The notes below the pieces were generated by a model. It worked only from the letters and a program-made list of their open reading frames with translations, had not been told where the DNA came from and searched no databases. Positions 1-8,200 of a DNA stretch of 64,000 nt are shown piece after piece. The stretch is from Eikenella glucosivorans. GTDB taxonomy: Bacteria > Pseudomonadota > Gammaproteobacteria > Burkholderiales > Neisseriaceae. Numbering within the stretch: position 1 is the first letter of the stretch; each line of letters begins with the position of its first letter. The stretch is from positions 180,240 through 244,239 of the forward strand of contig NZ_JACSGR010000006.1 of assembly GCF_016025525.2 (NCBI RefSeq), in the 5' to 3' direction. The translations under genes and the position numbers were made by a program.

Positions 1-1
1 G

Positions 2-199
2 CAGGGCAGCGGCTATCTGGTGCAGGATTTCTACGAAACCGGCCAGAAACGCAGCGACGCCATGCTGCTTTCCCGCGAATCGCTCTACACCTTCCGCGCC
101 CACCCGCAAAACGGCGTGCTCACCACCTATGCCATCAACGGCAACATTCTGCACCAGCAGAATTTCCGCGACGGGAAAATGGTGTCGGCATCGTATTGA
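2..199 (+). CDS. C-terminal end of a hypothetical protein, cut by the window edge
   Basis: An open frame enters from the left edge and stops with TGA at 197-199, giving the last 65 residues. The text (FYETGQKRSD early, NILHQQNFRDGKMVSASY at the end) has the spacing of aromatic and glycine residues seen in MORN/YwqK-like repeat proteins, which are common in Neisseriaceae. That assignment is a guess from pattern only. Its GC-rich codon use matches the Eikenella core, so it probably marks the left border of the island that starts with hsdM. Confidence 0.6.
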   Translation, partial: QGSGYLVQDFYETGQKRSDAMLLSRESLYTFRAHPQNGVLTTYAINGNILHQQNFRDGKMVSASY

Positions 200-215
200 A
201 ATAAATTTAGATTTA

Positions 216-258
216 TTGAGCCAATATTGGAAAACAAAATTAAATAGAAGTTAGGAGG
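216..258 (+). promoter_or_regulatory. hsdM leader: AT-rich promoter region, 10-bp palindrome and strong RBS
   Basis: The gap before hsdM is AT-rich. TTGAGC at 216-221 and ATTAAA at 239-244 are 17 bp apart, a weak match to -35/-10 boxes. CCAATATTGG at 221-230 is a perfect 10-bp palindrome lying inside that spacer, where an operator would act. TAGGAGG at 252-258 is a strong ribosome binding site for the ATG at 263. The promoter and operator are inference; the RBS is clear. Confidence 0.35.
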
Positions 259-262
259 CTGT

Positions 263-1804
263 ATGACCGCTACCCAACAACGCGCCCAACTGCACCGTCA
301 AATTTGGAAAATTGCCGATGAAGTACGCGGTGCGGTCGATGGCTGGGACTTCAAACAATACGTCCTCGGCACATTGTTCTACCGCTTTATCAGTGAACAT
401 TTCACCGACTATATCCAAGGCGGCGACAGCAGTATCGATTACGCCTCCCTGTCCGACGACGTGATTACGCCCGACATCAAAGACGATGCCGTCAAAGTCA
501 AAGGCTACTTCATCTACCCCAGCCAGCTTTTTCGCAACGTCGCCGCCGAAGCCCATCAAAACGAAGCACTCAATATCCGGCTGAAAGAAATCTTTACCGC
601 GATTGAAAGCTCCGCAGCAGGCTATCCGTCCGAACAGGACATCAAAGGGCTGTTTGACGACTTCGACACCACCAGCAGCCGATTGGGCAGTACAGTTGCC
701 GACAAAAACAAACGCCTTGCCGCCGTCCTCAGAGGAGTGGCGGAACTTGATTTCGGCAACTTTGAAGAGAATCACATCGACCTTTTCGGCGATGCCTACG
801 AATACCTGATTTCCAACTACGCTGCCAACGCGGGCAAATCGGGCGGGGAGTTTTTCACCCCGCAAAGCGTGTCCAAACTGATTGCTCGGCTGGCAATGCA
901 CGGGCAGGAAAAAGTAAACAAAATTTACGACCCCGCCTGCGGCTCGGGCAGCCTGCTTTTGCAGGCGAAAAAGCAGTTTGACGACCACATCATCGAAGAC
1001 GGCTTCTACGGGCAGGAAATCAACCACACCACCTACAATCTCGCCCGTATGAATATGTTTCTGCACAACATCAATTACGACAAATTCCATATCGAATTGG
1101 GCGACACCCTGCTCAACCCCAAGCTCAAAGACGACAAACCCTTTGACGCCATCGTTTCCAATCCGCCGTATTCCATCAACTGGATAGGCAGCGACGACCC
1201 CACGCTCATCAACGACGACCGCTTCGCCCCCGCAGGCGTACTTGCCCCGAAATCCAAAGCCGATTTCGCCTTCATCCTGCACGCGCTCAGCTATCTTTCA
1301 AGCAGAGGCCGTGCCGCCATCGTCTCTTTTCCCGGTATCTTCTATCGCGGCGGGGCAGAGCAGAAAATTCGCCAATATTTAGTGGACAACAACCATGTCG
1401 AAACAGTCATCGCCCTTGCGCCCAACCTTTTTTACGGCACATCCATTGCCGTCAATATCCTGGTTTTGTCCAAACACAAAGACAACACCGACATCCAATT
1501 TATCGACGCAAGCCGCTTCTTCAAAAAAGAAACCAACAACAACGTCTTGATCGAAGAACACATTGCCGAAATCGTCAAACTTTTCTCCGCCAAAACCGAT
1601 GTGCCACACATCGCTCAAAACGTTAGCCAGCAAACCGTCAAAGACAACGGCTACAACCTAGCCGTCAGCAGCTATGTCGAAGCCGAAGACACCCGCGAAG
1701 CCATCGACATCAAACAGCTCAACGCCGAAATCGACGAAACCGTCGCCAAAATCGAACGGCTGCGGAGAGAGATTGACGAAGTGATTGCGGAGATTGAAGC
1801 ATGA
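263..1804 (+). CDS. hsdM: Type I restriction-modification DNA methyltransferase subunit HsdM
   Basis: HsdM is the N6-adenine methylase subunit of a type I restriction-modification complex. It works as M2S for modification and R2M2S for cleavage. The 513-residue length fits type IC enzymes such as EcoR124I. An N-terminal helical domain (about residues 1-150) is followed by the methylase core: the SAM-binding motif DPACGSGSLLLQ begins near residue 223 and the catalytic NPPY is at about 300-303. The C-terminal end is a glutamate-rich coiled coil (VAKIERLRREIDEVIAEIE) that would contact HsdS. A TAGGAGG ribosome site precedes the ATG. The stop overlaps the start of the next gene by 4 bp (ATGA), so the two are translationally coupled. 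No frameshift or missing catalytic residue is seen. Confidence 0.96.
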   Translation: MTATQQRAQLHRQIWKIADEVRGAVDGWDFKQYVLGTLFYRFISEHFTDYIQGGDSSIDYASLSDDVITPDIKDDAVKVKGYFIYPSQLFRNVAAEAHQNEALNIRLKEIFTAIESSAAGYPSEQDIKGLFDDFDTTSSRLGSTVADKNKRLAAVLRGVAELDFGNFEENHIDLFGDAYEYLISNYAANAGKSGGEFFTPQSVSKLIARLAMHGQEKVNKIYDPACGSGSLLLQAKKQFDDHIIEDGFYGQEINHTTYNLARMNMFLHNINYDKFHIELGDTLLNPKLKDDKPFDAIVSNPPYSINWIGSDDPTLINDDRFAPAGVLAPKSKADFAFILHALSYLSSRGRAAIVSFPGIFYRGGAEQKIRQYLVDNNHVETVIALAPNLFYGTSIAVNILVLSKHKDNTDIQFIDASRFFKKETNNNVLIEEHIAEIVKLFSAKTDVPHIAQNVSQQTVKDNGYNLAVSSYVEAEDTREAIDIKQLNAEIDETVAKIERLRREIDEVIAEIEA

Positions 1805-2811
1805 ACATCATCCTATACACCGCAAACGACGGTACAGCCCAGTTTGCCTTGCAGGAATTTGGCGGACAGCTTTGGCTGACGCAGGCAGACATGGCAGAAC
1901 TCTACCAAACCACCAAACAAAACATCAGCAAACACATTAAAACCATTCTTGCAGAGCAAGAGTTGGAAGAAGAGGCAACTGTCAACTTCCAGTTGACAGT
2001 TCAAAATGAAAACGGGCGCAAAGTAAGCCGCAAAATCGCCCACTACTCCCTGCCCATGATTATCGCTGTCGGCTACCGAGTCCGTTCCGCGCGCGGCACA
2101 CAATTCCGCCAATGGGCAACCGAACGGTTGGATGAATATCTGACCAAAGGCTTCACCATAGACGATGAACGGTTCAAAGGTACGGGCGGCGGAGACTACT
2201 GGAAAGAACTGCTCAACCGTATCCGCGACATTCGCAGCAGCGAGAAAGCCTTATACCGTCAAGTGCTCGACTTATATGCAACCAGTCAGGATTACAACCC
2301 GAAAAGCAGCGAAAGCCAAATCTTTTTTGCTGCTGTTCAAAACAAACTGCATTATGCCGCCAGTCGGCAAACCGCAGCCGAACTGATATACAGCCGCGCC
2401 GACAGCAGTAAAGACTTCATGGGGCTGACCACCTTTCAGGGCGCAGTACCTACGCTGAACGAAGCCAAAATTGCCAAAAATTATCTGACGGAAGACGAAC
2501 TGTTCCGCCTGAACCGCCTGGTTTCCGCCTTCTTCGATTTGGCAGAAATCAAAGCACAGGAGCAAAACCCCATGTATATGCGCGACTGGATAGCTGAATT
2601 GGACAAATTTTCCGGACTGTACGGTCAAGGCACATTACAGGATGCAGGCAGCATCAGCCGGAAGCAGGCAGAACAAAAAGCCGAACGCGAATACCGCGCC
2701 TACGAAGCTCGCACCCTGTCGCCGGTCGAACAAGCCTATCTGGAAAGTGTTAAAGCGTTGGAAAAAATAGCCGTGCAACAGCTTAAACAGAAAAAAGACG
2801 GCAAAAAATAA
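1801..2811 (+). CDS. RhuM family protein encoded inside the hsd operon
   Basis: This 336-residue protein belongs to the RhuM family (first described as a Salmonella pathogenicity island gene). The family is often found within type I restriction loci, and its biochemical role is not settled. An N-terminal helix-turn-helix-like stretch (LWLTQADMAELYQTTKQNIS, about residues 22-41) suggests DNA binding. It is followed by the conserved YSLPMIIAVGYRVRSARGTQ block (about 83-102) and a Fic/RhuM-type helical C-terminal half ending in a lysine-rich tail. The start overlaps the hsdM stop by 4 bp, so it is co-translated with the methylase. It may regulate the locus or modulate restriction; that is inference. 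Confidence 0.88.
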   Translation: MNIILYTANDGTAQFALQEFGGQLWLTQADMAELYQTTKQNISKHIKTILAEQELEEEATVNFQLTVQNENGRKVSRKIAHYSLPMIIAVGYRVRSARGTQFRQWATERLDEYLTKGFTIDDERFKGTGGGDYWKELLNRIRDIRSSEKALYRQVLDLYATSQDYNPKSSESQIFFAAVQNKLHYAASRQTAAELIYSRADSSKDFMGLTTFQGAVPTLNEAKIAKNYLTEDELFRLNRLVSAFFDLAEIKAQEQNPMYMRDWIAELDKFSGLYGQGTLQDAGSISRKQAEQKAEREYRAYEARTLSPVEQAYLESVKALEKIAVQQLKQKKDGKK

Positions 2812-3023
2812 CCACCATTCAGGCTACCTGAAAAAGCAGCCTGCACACCATTTCAGGCAGCATGAAAGCAGGATGGGCTTCAGTCCTTCAGACAGCAGAC
2901 ATATAGGAATAGGTCGTCTGAACATGGCAAACCCGTAGAATGGGCTTTAGCTCATCAAGAGAAACGGAAATCGAAACGGCGGGCTGAAACCCGCCCAACA
3001 AGCAGAACAACGGAAAGCAACAA
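2812..3023 (+). other. rhuM-hsdS gap with two DUS dialects and decayed REP-like palindromes
   Basis: No gene is visible. An Eikenella DUS (AGGCTACCTGAA, 2821-2832) is followed at once by AAGCAGCCTGCA (2834-2845), a Kingella-type dialect. AGGTCGTCTGAA at 2911-2922 is a Neisseria mucosa-type DUS. Between them lie imperfect copies of the GGGCTTTAGCCC palindrome (about 2874-2888, 2940-2957 and 2978-2998), resembling the intact REP elements found after hsdS. The gap reads as old recombination debris that separates hsdS from its own operon start. Confidence 0.6.
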
Positions 3024-4247
3024 ATGGACATACGGAACAAAGCGCAAAACCTGATGGAGATGGTTCGGACAACGGCGGTGGAGTGGAGGCCGCTGGGGGA
3101 GGTGGCTAGTATAGGAAAGGGAAAGCAGCTTAATAAATCGATGCTTAGAGAAAAAGATAAGTATCCCGTGATTAATGGCGGCATTAATCCATCAGGTTAT
3201 TGGCATGAATACAATAACGAAGCTGGTACGATTGTTATTAGCCAAGGAGGAGCAAGTGCGGGGTTTGTTAATTGGATGGATGTCCCTTTTTTTGCAGGAG
3301 CTCACGCATATACCATTAAAGCAAACGAAGACAAATTGTTGCAACGGTTTGCATATTATTTTTTGAAAATGAAGCAAATTGCATTTATGCAATGTCAATA
3401 TGGGGCAGGTATACCAGCACTTGCCAAAAGTGAATTGCAAAATTTACTTATTCCCATCCCACCCTTAGAAATTCAACAAAAAATTGTAAAAATACTTGAC
3501 AAATTCACCGAGCTGGAGGCTGCGCTGGAAGCTGCGCTGGAAGCAGAATTAGTCCTGCGCAAACGGCAATATCAATATTACCGCGACTTTCTCTTAGATT
3601 TTGACAATCAAATCTGGGGGGGGGTAGCTGAATGCTATAAGGGTCGTCTGAAAGATGTGGTTTGGAAGACGTTGGGGGAGGTTGCTTTAGATTTTGGGCG
3701 TGGAAAATCTAAACACAGACCTAGAAATGATGCTCGGTTATATGGAGGGAATATTCCATTTGTTCAAACAGGCGATATTAAAAATGCAGGTCATATTATT
3801 GAATCTTATACTCAGACATATAGTGATTTTGGTTTAAATCAAAGTAAACTTTGGAAGAAGGGGACGCTTTGTATTACCATCGCTGCAAATATTGCAGAGA
3901 CTGCCGTTCTTGGATTTGATGCGTGTTTTCCTGATAGTGTAATTGGCTTTGTAGCAAACCCTGAAGAAACAACGTCCGATTATGTTGAATATTTGTTGTC
4001 TTCATTGAAAATGAAGTTACAAGAAAAAGGGATGGGGAGTGCACAAGAAAATATTAATCTTGCTACTTTTAGTAATATGCGTTTCCCGTTTCCCCCGCTC
4101 TCCGAACAAGAAAAAATCGCCGCCATCCTCGACAAATTCGACACCCTGACACACTCCATCAGCGAAGGGCTGCCACACGAAATCGCCTTGCGCCGCAAAC
4201 AATACGAATATTACCGCGAACGATTGCTTGCCTTTCCAAATACCTGA
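3024..4247 (+). CDS. hsdS: Type I restriction-modification specificity subunit HsdS, probably phase-variable
   Basis: HsdS reads the bipartite target for both methylation and cleavage. The 407 residues form the usual two-fold layout. TRD1 starts after PLGEVASIGKG (about residues 23-33). A central conserved region (IPPLEIQQKIVKILDKF... RQYQYYRDFLLDF, about 149-194) comes next, then TRD2 after TLGEVALDFGRGK, and a distal conserved region (PLSEQEKIAAILDKF... YEYYRERLLAF). Nine G at 3616-3624 join the halves in frame (W198-G-G-V). One G fewer or more puts a stop at once after residue 200 or 202, leaving a half subunit with TRD1. The central helix holds 12-bp tandem repeats like the TAEL repeats of EcoR124. 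The start has only a weak upstream GGAAAG; ATG codons at 3054 and 3060 are alternatives. Confidence 0.94.
   Translation: MDIRNKAQNLMEMVRTTAVEWRPLGEVASIGKGKQLNKSMLREKDKYPVINGGINPSGYWHEYNNEAGTIVISQGGASAGFVNWMDVPFFAGAHAYTIKANEDKLLQRFAYYFLKMKQIAFMQCQYGAGIPALAKSELQNLLIPIPPLEIQQKIVKILDKFTELEAALEAALEAELVLRKRQYQYYRDFLLDFDNQIWGGVAECYKGRLKDVVWKTLGEVALDFGRGKSKHRPRNDARLYGGNIPFVQTGDIKNAGHIIESYTQTYSDFGLNQSKLWKKGTLCITIAANIAETAVLGFDACFPDSVIGFVANPEETTSDYVEYLLSSLKMKLQEKGMGSAQENINLATFSNMRFPFPPLSEQEKIAAILDKFDTLTHSISEGLPHEIALRRKQYEYYRERLLAFPNT
3512..3547 (+). repeat. Three tandem 12-bp units in the HsdS central helix
   Basis: The unit GCTGGAAGCTGC occurs three times in tandem, the third diverged. The units encode LEAA, LEAA, LEAE. 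This sits exactly where EcoR124-type HsdS proteins carry 12-bp TAEL repeats, whose copy number sets the distance between the two half-sites. The repeats can therefore gain or lose units without breaking the frame. Confidence 0.85.
3616..3624 (+). repeat. Poly-G tract (nine G) inside hsdS
   Basis: Nine consecutive G lie between the two half-genes of hsdS. With nine the frame is open (codons TGG GGG GGG GTA). With eight the next codon is TAG, and with ten the reading is GGT AGC TGA. Both neighbouring lengths truncate the protein within 15 bases of the tract. Homopolymeric G tracts are the classic slipped-strand switch of Neisseriaceae, and a poly-G at the same place is known in gonococcal NgoAV hsdS. 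Confidence 0.9.
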
Positions 4248-4272
4248 AAAGTAGGGTGGGCTTCAGCCCACC
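4153..4272 (+). repeat. hsdS 3' end plus REP, copy 1 of a direct duplication
   Basis: These 120 bp cover the last ~31 codons of hsdS, its stop and the first REP arm. They recur at 4320-4439 with six mismatches by eye. Copy 1 is the functional gene end. Confidence 0.9.
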
Positions 4273-4316
4273 GATTCAGTGCGTGTATGGTTTTGATGGG
4301 CTGAAGCCCATCCTAC
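4251..4316 (+). repeat. Paired REP palindromes (GTAG class 1), first pair
   Basis: Two inverted arms face each other: GTAGGGTGGGCTTCAGCCCA starts at 4251, and the complementary arm ends with CATCCTAC at 4316. Each arm is itself a GGGCTtcAGCCC palindrome with a 5' GTAG. This is the layout of REP/BIME units mobilised by RAYT transposases, and a RAYT gene lies 225 bp downstream. Confidence 0.85.
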
Positions 4317-4319
4317 CCG

Positions 4320-4439
4320 ACTCCATCAGCGAAGGGCTGCCTCACGAAATTGCCCTACGCTGCAAACAATACGAATATTACCGCGAACGATTGCTTGCCT
4401 TTCCAAATACCTGAAAAGTAGGGTGGGCTTTAGCCCACC
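4320..4439 (+). pseudogene. Second copy of the hsdS 3' end (remnant)
   Basis: This is a near-identical copy of 4153-4272 that still encodes the end of an HsdS distal region (SISEGLPHEIALRCKQYEYY...) and a TGA, with no upstream part. It is again followed directly by a GTAGGG palindrome. It is either a local duplication of hsdS tail plus REP, or the stump of a second hsdS allele lost by recombination. Confidence 0.85.
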
Positions 4440-4506
4440 GAAAAGCAGCGGTAGAAAACCAAAACAGCAGATTGAAACTGAAATGGTGGGCTAAAGCCCA
4501 CCCTAC
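4418..4506 (+). repeat. Paired REP palindromes (class 1), second pair, just upstream of the RAYT gene
   Basis: GTAGGGTGGGCTTTAGCCCA starts at 4418 and its inverted partner ends with CCACCCTAC at 4506. The arms are longer matches than in the first pair. The RAYT start codon follows 35 bp later, so this pair forms the left border of the RAYT unit. Confidence 0.88.
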
Positions 4507-4540
4507 TCATCACTACGCATTACATTTAAGGGAAAACGGT

Positions 4541-5077
4541 ATGGCTGATTACCGCAGGATTTTTGTTCGTGGCGGGCTTTATTTTTTCACATTGGTGCTT
4601 GAAGACCGTTCTAAAAGCTACTTGACCGACCATATCGATGTGTTCCGTGCCGCATATCGGCAAACGCTTATCCGTTATCCGTTTGAAACGGTTGCGGTTT
4701 GTATCTTGCCCGACCATATTCATCTGTTGATGCGGCTTCCAGAAGGAGAAAGCGATTATCCGATTCGGATCGCATTTTTAAAAACGATGTTTTCCCGCAA
4801 TCTGCCGAAAGCAATCAGACAGGTTAATCAGAGTAAGGCAAAACGTAGGGAGGCGGGTATTTGGCAACGCCGCTATTGGGAACATCTGATTCGGGACGAA
4901 TCCGATTTGACAAGCCATATGGATTATATTTATTACAATCCGGTCAAGCACGGTTATGTGGGGAGTGTACGGGAGTGGCCGTTTTCTTCGTTTCATTGGG
5001 ATGTGCAAGCGGGGTTGTATCCGGCAGATTGGGGAGGAGATATTGATGATGCCGTGCGAAACCTATATGACGATTGA
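4541..5077 (+). CDS. REP-associated tyrosine transposase (RAYT, IS200-like Y1 family)
   Basis: RAYTs are single-domain HUH endonucleases that cut single-stranded REP DNA at a tetranucleotide 5' of the hairpin. This 178-residue protein has the HUH pair in LPDHIHLLM (H59 and H61) and the catalytic tyrosine region YIYYNPVKHGYV (about 129-140). The N-terminal FFTLVLEDR block and the WQRRYWEH block are also typical of the family. Both catalytic motifs are intact. The chosen ATG has AAGGGA upstream; an open frame extends to 4472, but its extra residues overlap the REP arm and look non-coding. The gene is bounded by class 1 REP pairs on both sides, so it reads as one REP-RAYT-REP unit inserted between hsdS and hsdR. 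It was probably inserted without blocking hsdR, which has its own RBS. Confidence 0.92.
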   Translation: MADYRRIFVRGGLYFFTLVLEDRSKSYLTDHIDVFRAAYRQTLIRYPFETVAVCILPDHIHLLMRLPEGESDYPIRIAFLKTMFSRNLPKAIRQVNQSKAKRREAGIWQRRYWEHLIRDESDLTSHMDYIYYNPVKHGYVGSVREWPFSSFHWDVQAGLYPADWGGDIDDAVRNLYDD

Positions 5078-5112
5078 TGTAATTGAAATGATGGGTTATG
5101 GAATCGACCCAT

Positions 5113-5180
5113 GTAGGGTGGGCTTCAGCCCACCCAATATCATACCGATAGATTTTTTGATGGGCTAAAGCCCATCCTAC
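5113..5180 (+). repeat. Paired REP palindromes (class 1), third pair, right border of the RAYT unit
   Basis: GTAGGGTGGGCTTCAGCCCA starts at 5113 and the inverted partner ends with CCCATCCTAC at 5180. It closes the RAYT unit and lies 43 bp before the hsdR start. Confidence 0.88.
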
Positions 5181-5222
5181 TGAAAGCTACTGAAAACATC
5201 TGACATTGCAAAGGACAAACCT

Positions 5223-8200
5223 GTGAACCTTGAAACCAAACCCATCGCCGAAACGCCGAACTTCATCGTGCTCGACCAATATGAAAAAATCGAGCAGTCG
5301 GGCGGCTACCAATCGGAAAACCAGTTGGAAGCAGAATTGATTGCCGATTTACAGAATCAGGGTTACGAATACCGCAAGGATTTGAACAGCCAAGCCAAGC
5401 TGCTGGAAAACCTGCGCGCACAGTTGCAGCGGTTGAATGATGTAGTGTTTTCAGACGACGAATGGAAACGGTTTCTGGCGGAATATCTGGACAAGTCGTC
5501 TGAAAACATGACCGACAAAACCCGCAAAATCCATGATGACCATATTTACGATTTCGCTTTTGACGATGGTCGTCTGAAAAATATTTATCTTGTGGACAAG
5601 AAAAACCTTGCCCGCAACCATGTACAGGTCATCAATCAGTTTGAACAGACGGGTACGCACGCGAACCGTTACGACGTTACCGTGTTGGTCAACGGTTTGC
5701 CGCTGGTGCAGATTGAATTGAAAAAGCGCGGAGTGGCAGTGCGGGAAGCGTTCAATCAGGTACACCGTTACAGTAAGGAGAGTTTCAACAGCGAAAATTC
5801 GCTGTTCAAATTTCTGCAAATCTTTGTGATTTCCAACGGTACGGACACGCGCTATTTTGCCAATACCACCAAGCGCGATAAAAACAGCTTCGATTTCACA
5901 ATGAATTGGGCGAGGTCGGACAATTATCCGATTAAGGATTTGAAGGACTTTACCGCCACGTTTTTGCAGAAAAACGTCGTGTTGAGCGTTTTGCTGCATT
6001 ACAGCGTGTTCGATGCGAATGACACGCTTTTGATTATGCGGCCGTATCAGATTGCCGCCGCCGAGCGGATTTTGTGGAAAATCAACAGTTCGGCACAGGC
6101 GAAAAATTGGAGCAAGCCGGAAAGCGGCGGCTATGTCTGGCACACGACGGGCAGCGGCAAAACGCTGACCAGCTTCAAGGCGGCGCGTCTGGCAACGGAA
6201 TCGGCGTTTATCGACAAGGTGTTCTTCGTGGTCGATAGGAAGGATTTGGACTATCAGACAATGAAGGAATACCAGCGTTTTTCGCCCGACAGCGTGAACG
6301 GTTCGGAAAGCACCGCGGGCTTGAAACGCAATTTGGAAAAAGACGACAACAAAATCATCGTTACCACCATCCAAAAGTTGAACAACCTGATGAAAAGCGA
6401 AGACGGTTTGCCGGTTTACCATCAGCGGGTGGTGTTTATTTTTGACGAATGCCACCGCTCGCAATTCGGCGAAGCGCAAAAAAACCTGAAAAAGAAATTC
6501 AAGAAATTCTGCCAGTTCGGTTTTACGGGTACGCCGATTTTTCCCGAAAACGCATTAGGGGCGGAAACGACGGCGGGCGTGTTCGGGCGCGAATTGCATT
6601 CTTATGTGATTACCGACGCCATCCGCGATGAAAAAGTATTGAAGTTTAAAGTGGATTACAACGATGTGCGCCCGAAGTTCAAAGCCTTGGAAGCGGAGCA
6701 GGATGAGCGCAAGCTGACCGCTGCCGAAAACCGCCAAGCCCTGTTGCATCCCGAACGCATCCGTGAAATCACGCAATACATCCTCAACCAGTTCAGGCAG
6801 AAAACGCACCGTCTGAATGTGGGCGGAAAAGGGTTTAACGCCATGTTCGCCGTCAGTAGTGTGGAGGCGGCGAAATATTATTATCAGGCGTTTAAAGAGC
6901 AGCAGGCAGGCAGCCCGAATCCGTTGAAAGTAGCGACGATTTTTTCCTTTACGGCAAACGAAGAGCAAAACGCCGTCGGTGAAATTGCCGACGAAACCTT
7001 TGAGCCTTCTGCGATGGACAGCAGCGCGAAAGAATTTTTGCAGGCTGCCATCAACGACTATAACGCCCGTTTCAAAACCAATTTCGGCACGGACAGCAAA
7101 GCCTTTCAAAACTATTACCGCGATTTGGCAAAGCGGGTGAAAAATCAGGAAGTGGATTTGCTGATTGTGGTCGGGATGTTCTTAACAGGTTTCGATGCGC
7201 CGACACTAAACACCCTATTTGTCGATAAAAACCTGCACTATCACGGTTTGATGCAGGCGTTTTCGCGCACCAACCGCATTTACGACGCCACCAAAAATTT
7301 CGGCAATATTGTCTGCTTCCGCGACTTGGAAAAGGCGACTATTGATGCGATTACCCTGTTTGGCGACAAAAACACCAAAAACGTCGTGCTGGAAAAAAGC
7401 TATGAAGAATATATGAACGGCTATACCGACAACCAGACTGGCGAAGCGCAGCGCGGTTATTTGGATGTGGCAAAAGAATTGCGTGAACGCTTTCCCGAAC
7501 CGGACAAAATCGAAACGGAAAAAGACAAAAAAGAATTTGCTAAGCTCTTCGGTGAATACCTGCGCGCGGAAAATGTGTTGCAGAACTACGATGAATTTGC
7601 CGCACTGCGCGATTTGCAGAATGTGGATACGGCAGATGAAGCGGCAGTCAAGGCGTTTCAGGAAAAATATTATCTGAGCGATGAAGACGTGCAGCAGATG
7701 AAGCAAGTACCGATGCCGTCTGAAAGGACAGTGCAGGACTACCGTTCCACTTACAACGACATTCGCGACTGGCTGCGCCGCCAAAAAGCGGGTGAGCAGA
7801 AAGAGCAATCAAAAATTGATTGGGATGATGTGGTTTTTGAAGTGGATTTGCTCAAATCGCAGGAAATCAATCTGGACTATATCCTGCAACTGGTTTTCGA
7901 GCACCACAAAAAAATCAAAGGAAAGGCGGAGCTGGTGGAGGAGATCCGCCGTATCATCCGTGCCAGTGTTGGTCATCGTGCCAAAGAGAGTCTGATTGTG
8001 GATTTCATCAACGATACAGATTTGGACAAAGTCCCCGACGTTCCTACCATACTGGAAACCTTTTATACATACGCTCAAGAAGTGATGCGACATGAAGCAG
8101 CAGAGCTGATTGCAGCTGAAGGTTTGAACGAAGCCGCTGCACGCCGTTATCTGAATAATTCGCTCAAACGCGGTTATGCCAGCGAAAACGGCACGGAACT

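Noticed and set aside
3631..4247. A separate downstream hsdS half-gene with its own start after the poly-G tract
   Set aside because: The ATG at 3632 is followed at once by a stop and no good ribosome site is seen before TRD2, so at nine G a single fused gene is the simplest reading.
4472..4540. Longer RAYT start at 4472
   Set aside because: The added residues overlap the REP arm; the ATG at 4541 has an RBS and gives the normal family N-terminus.
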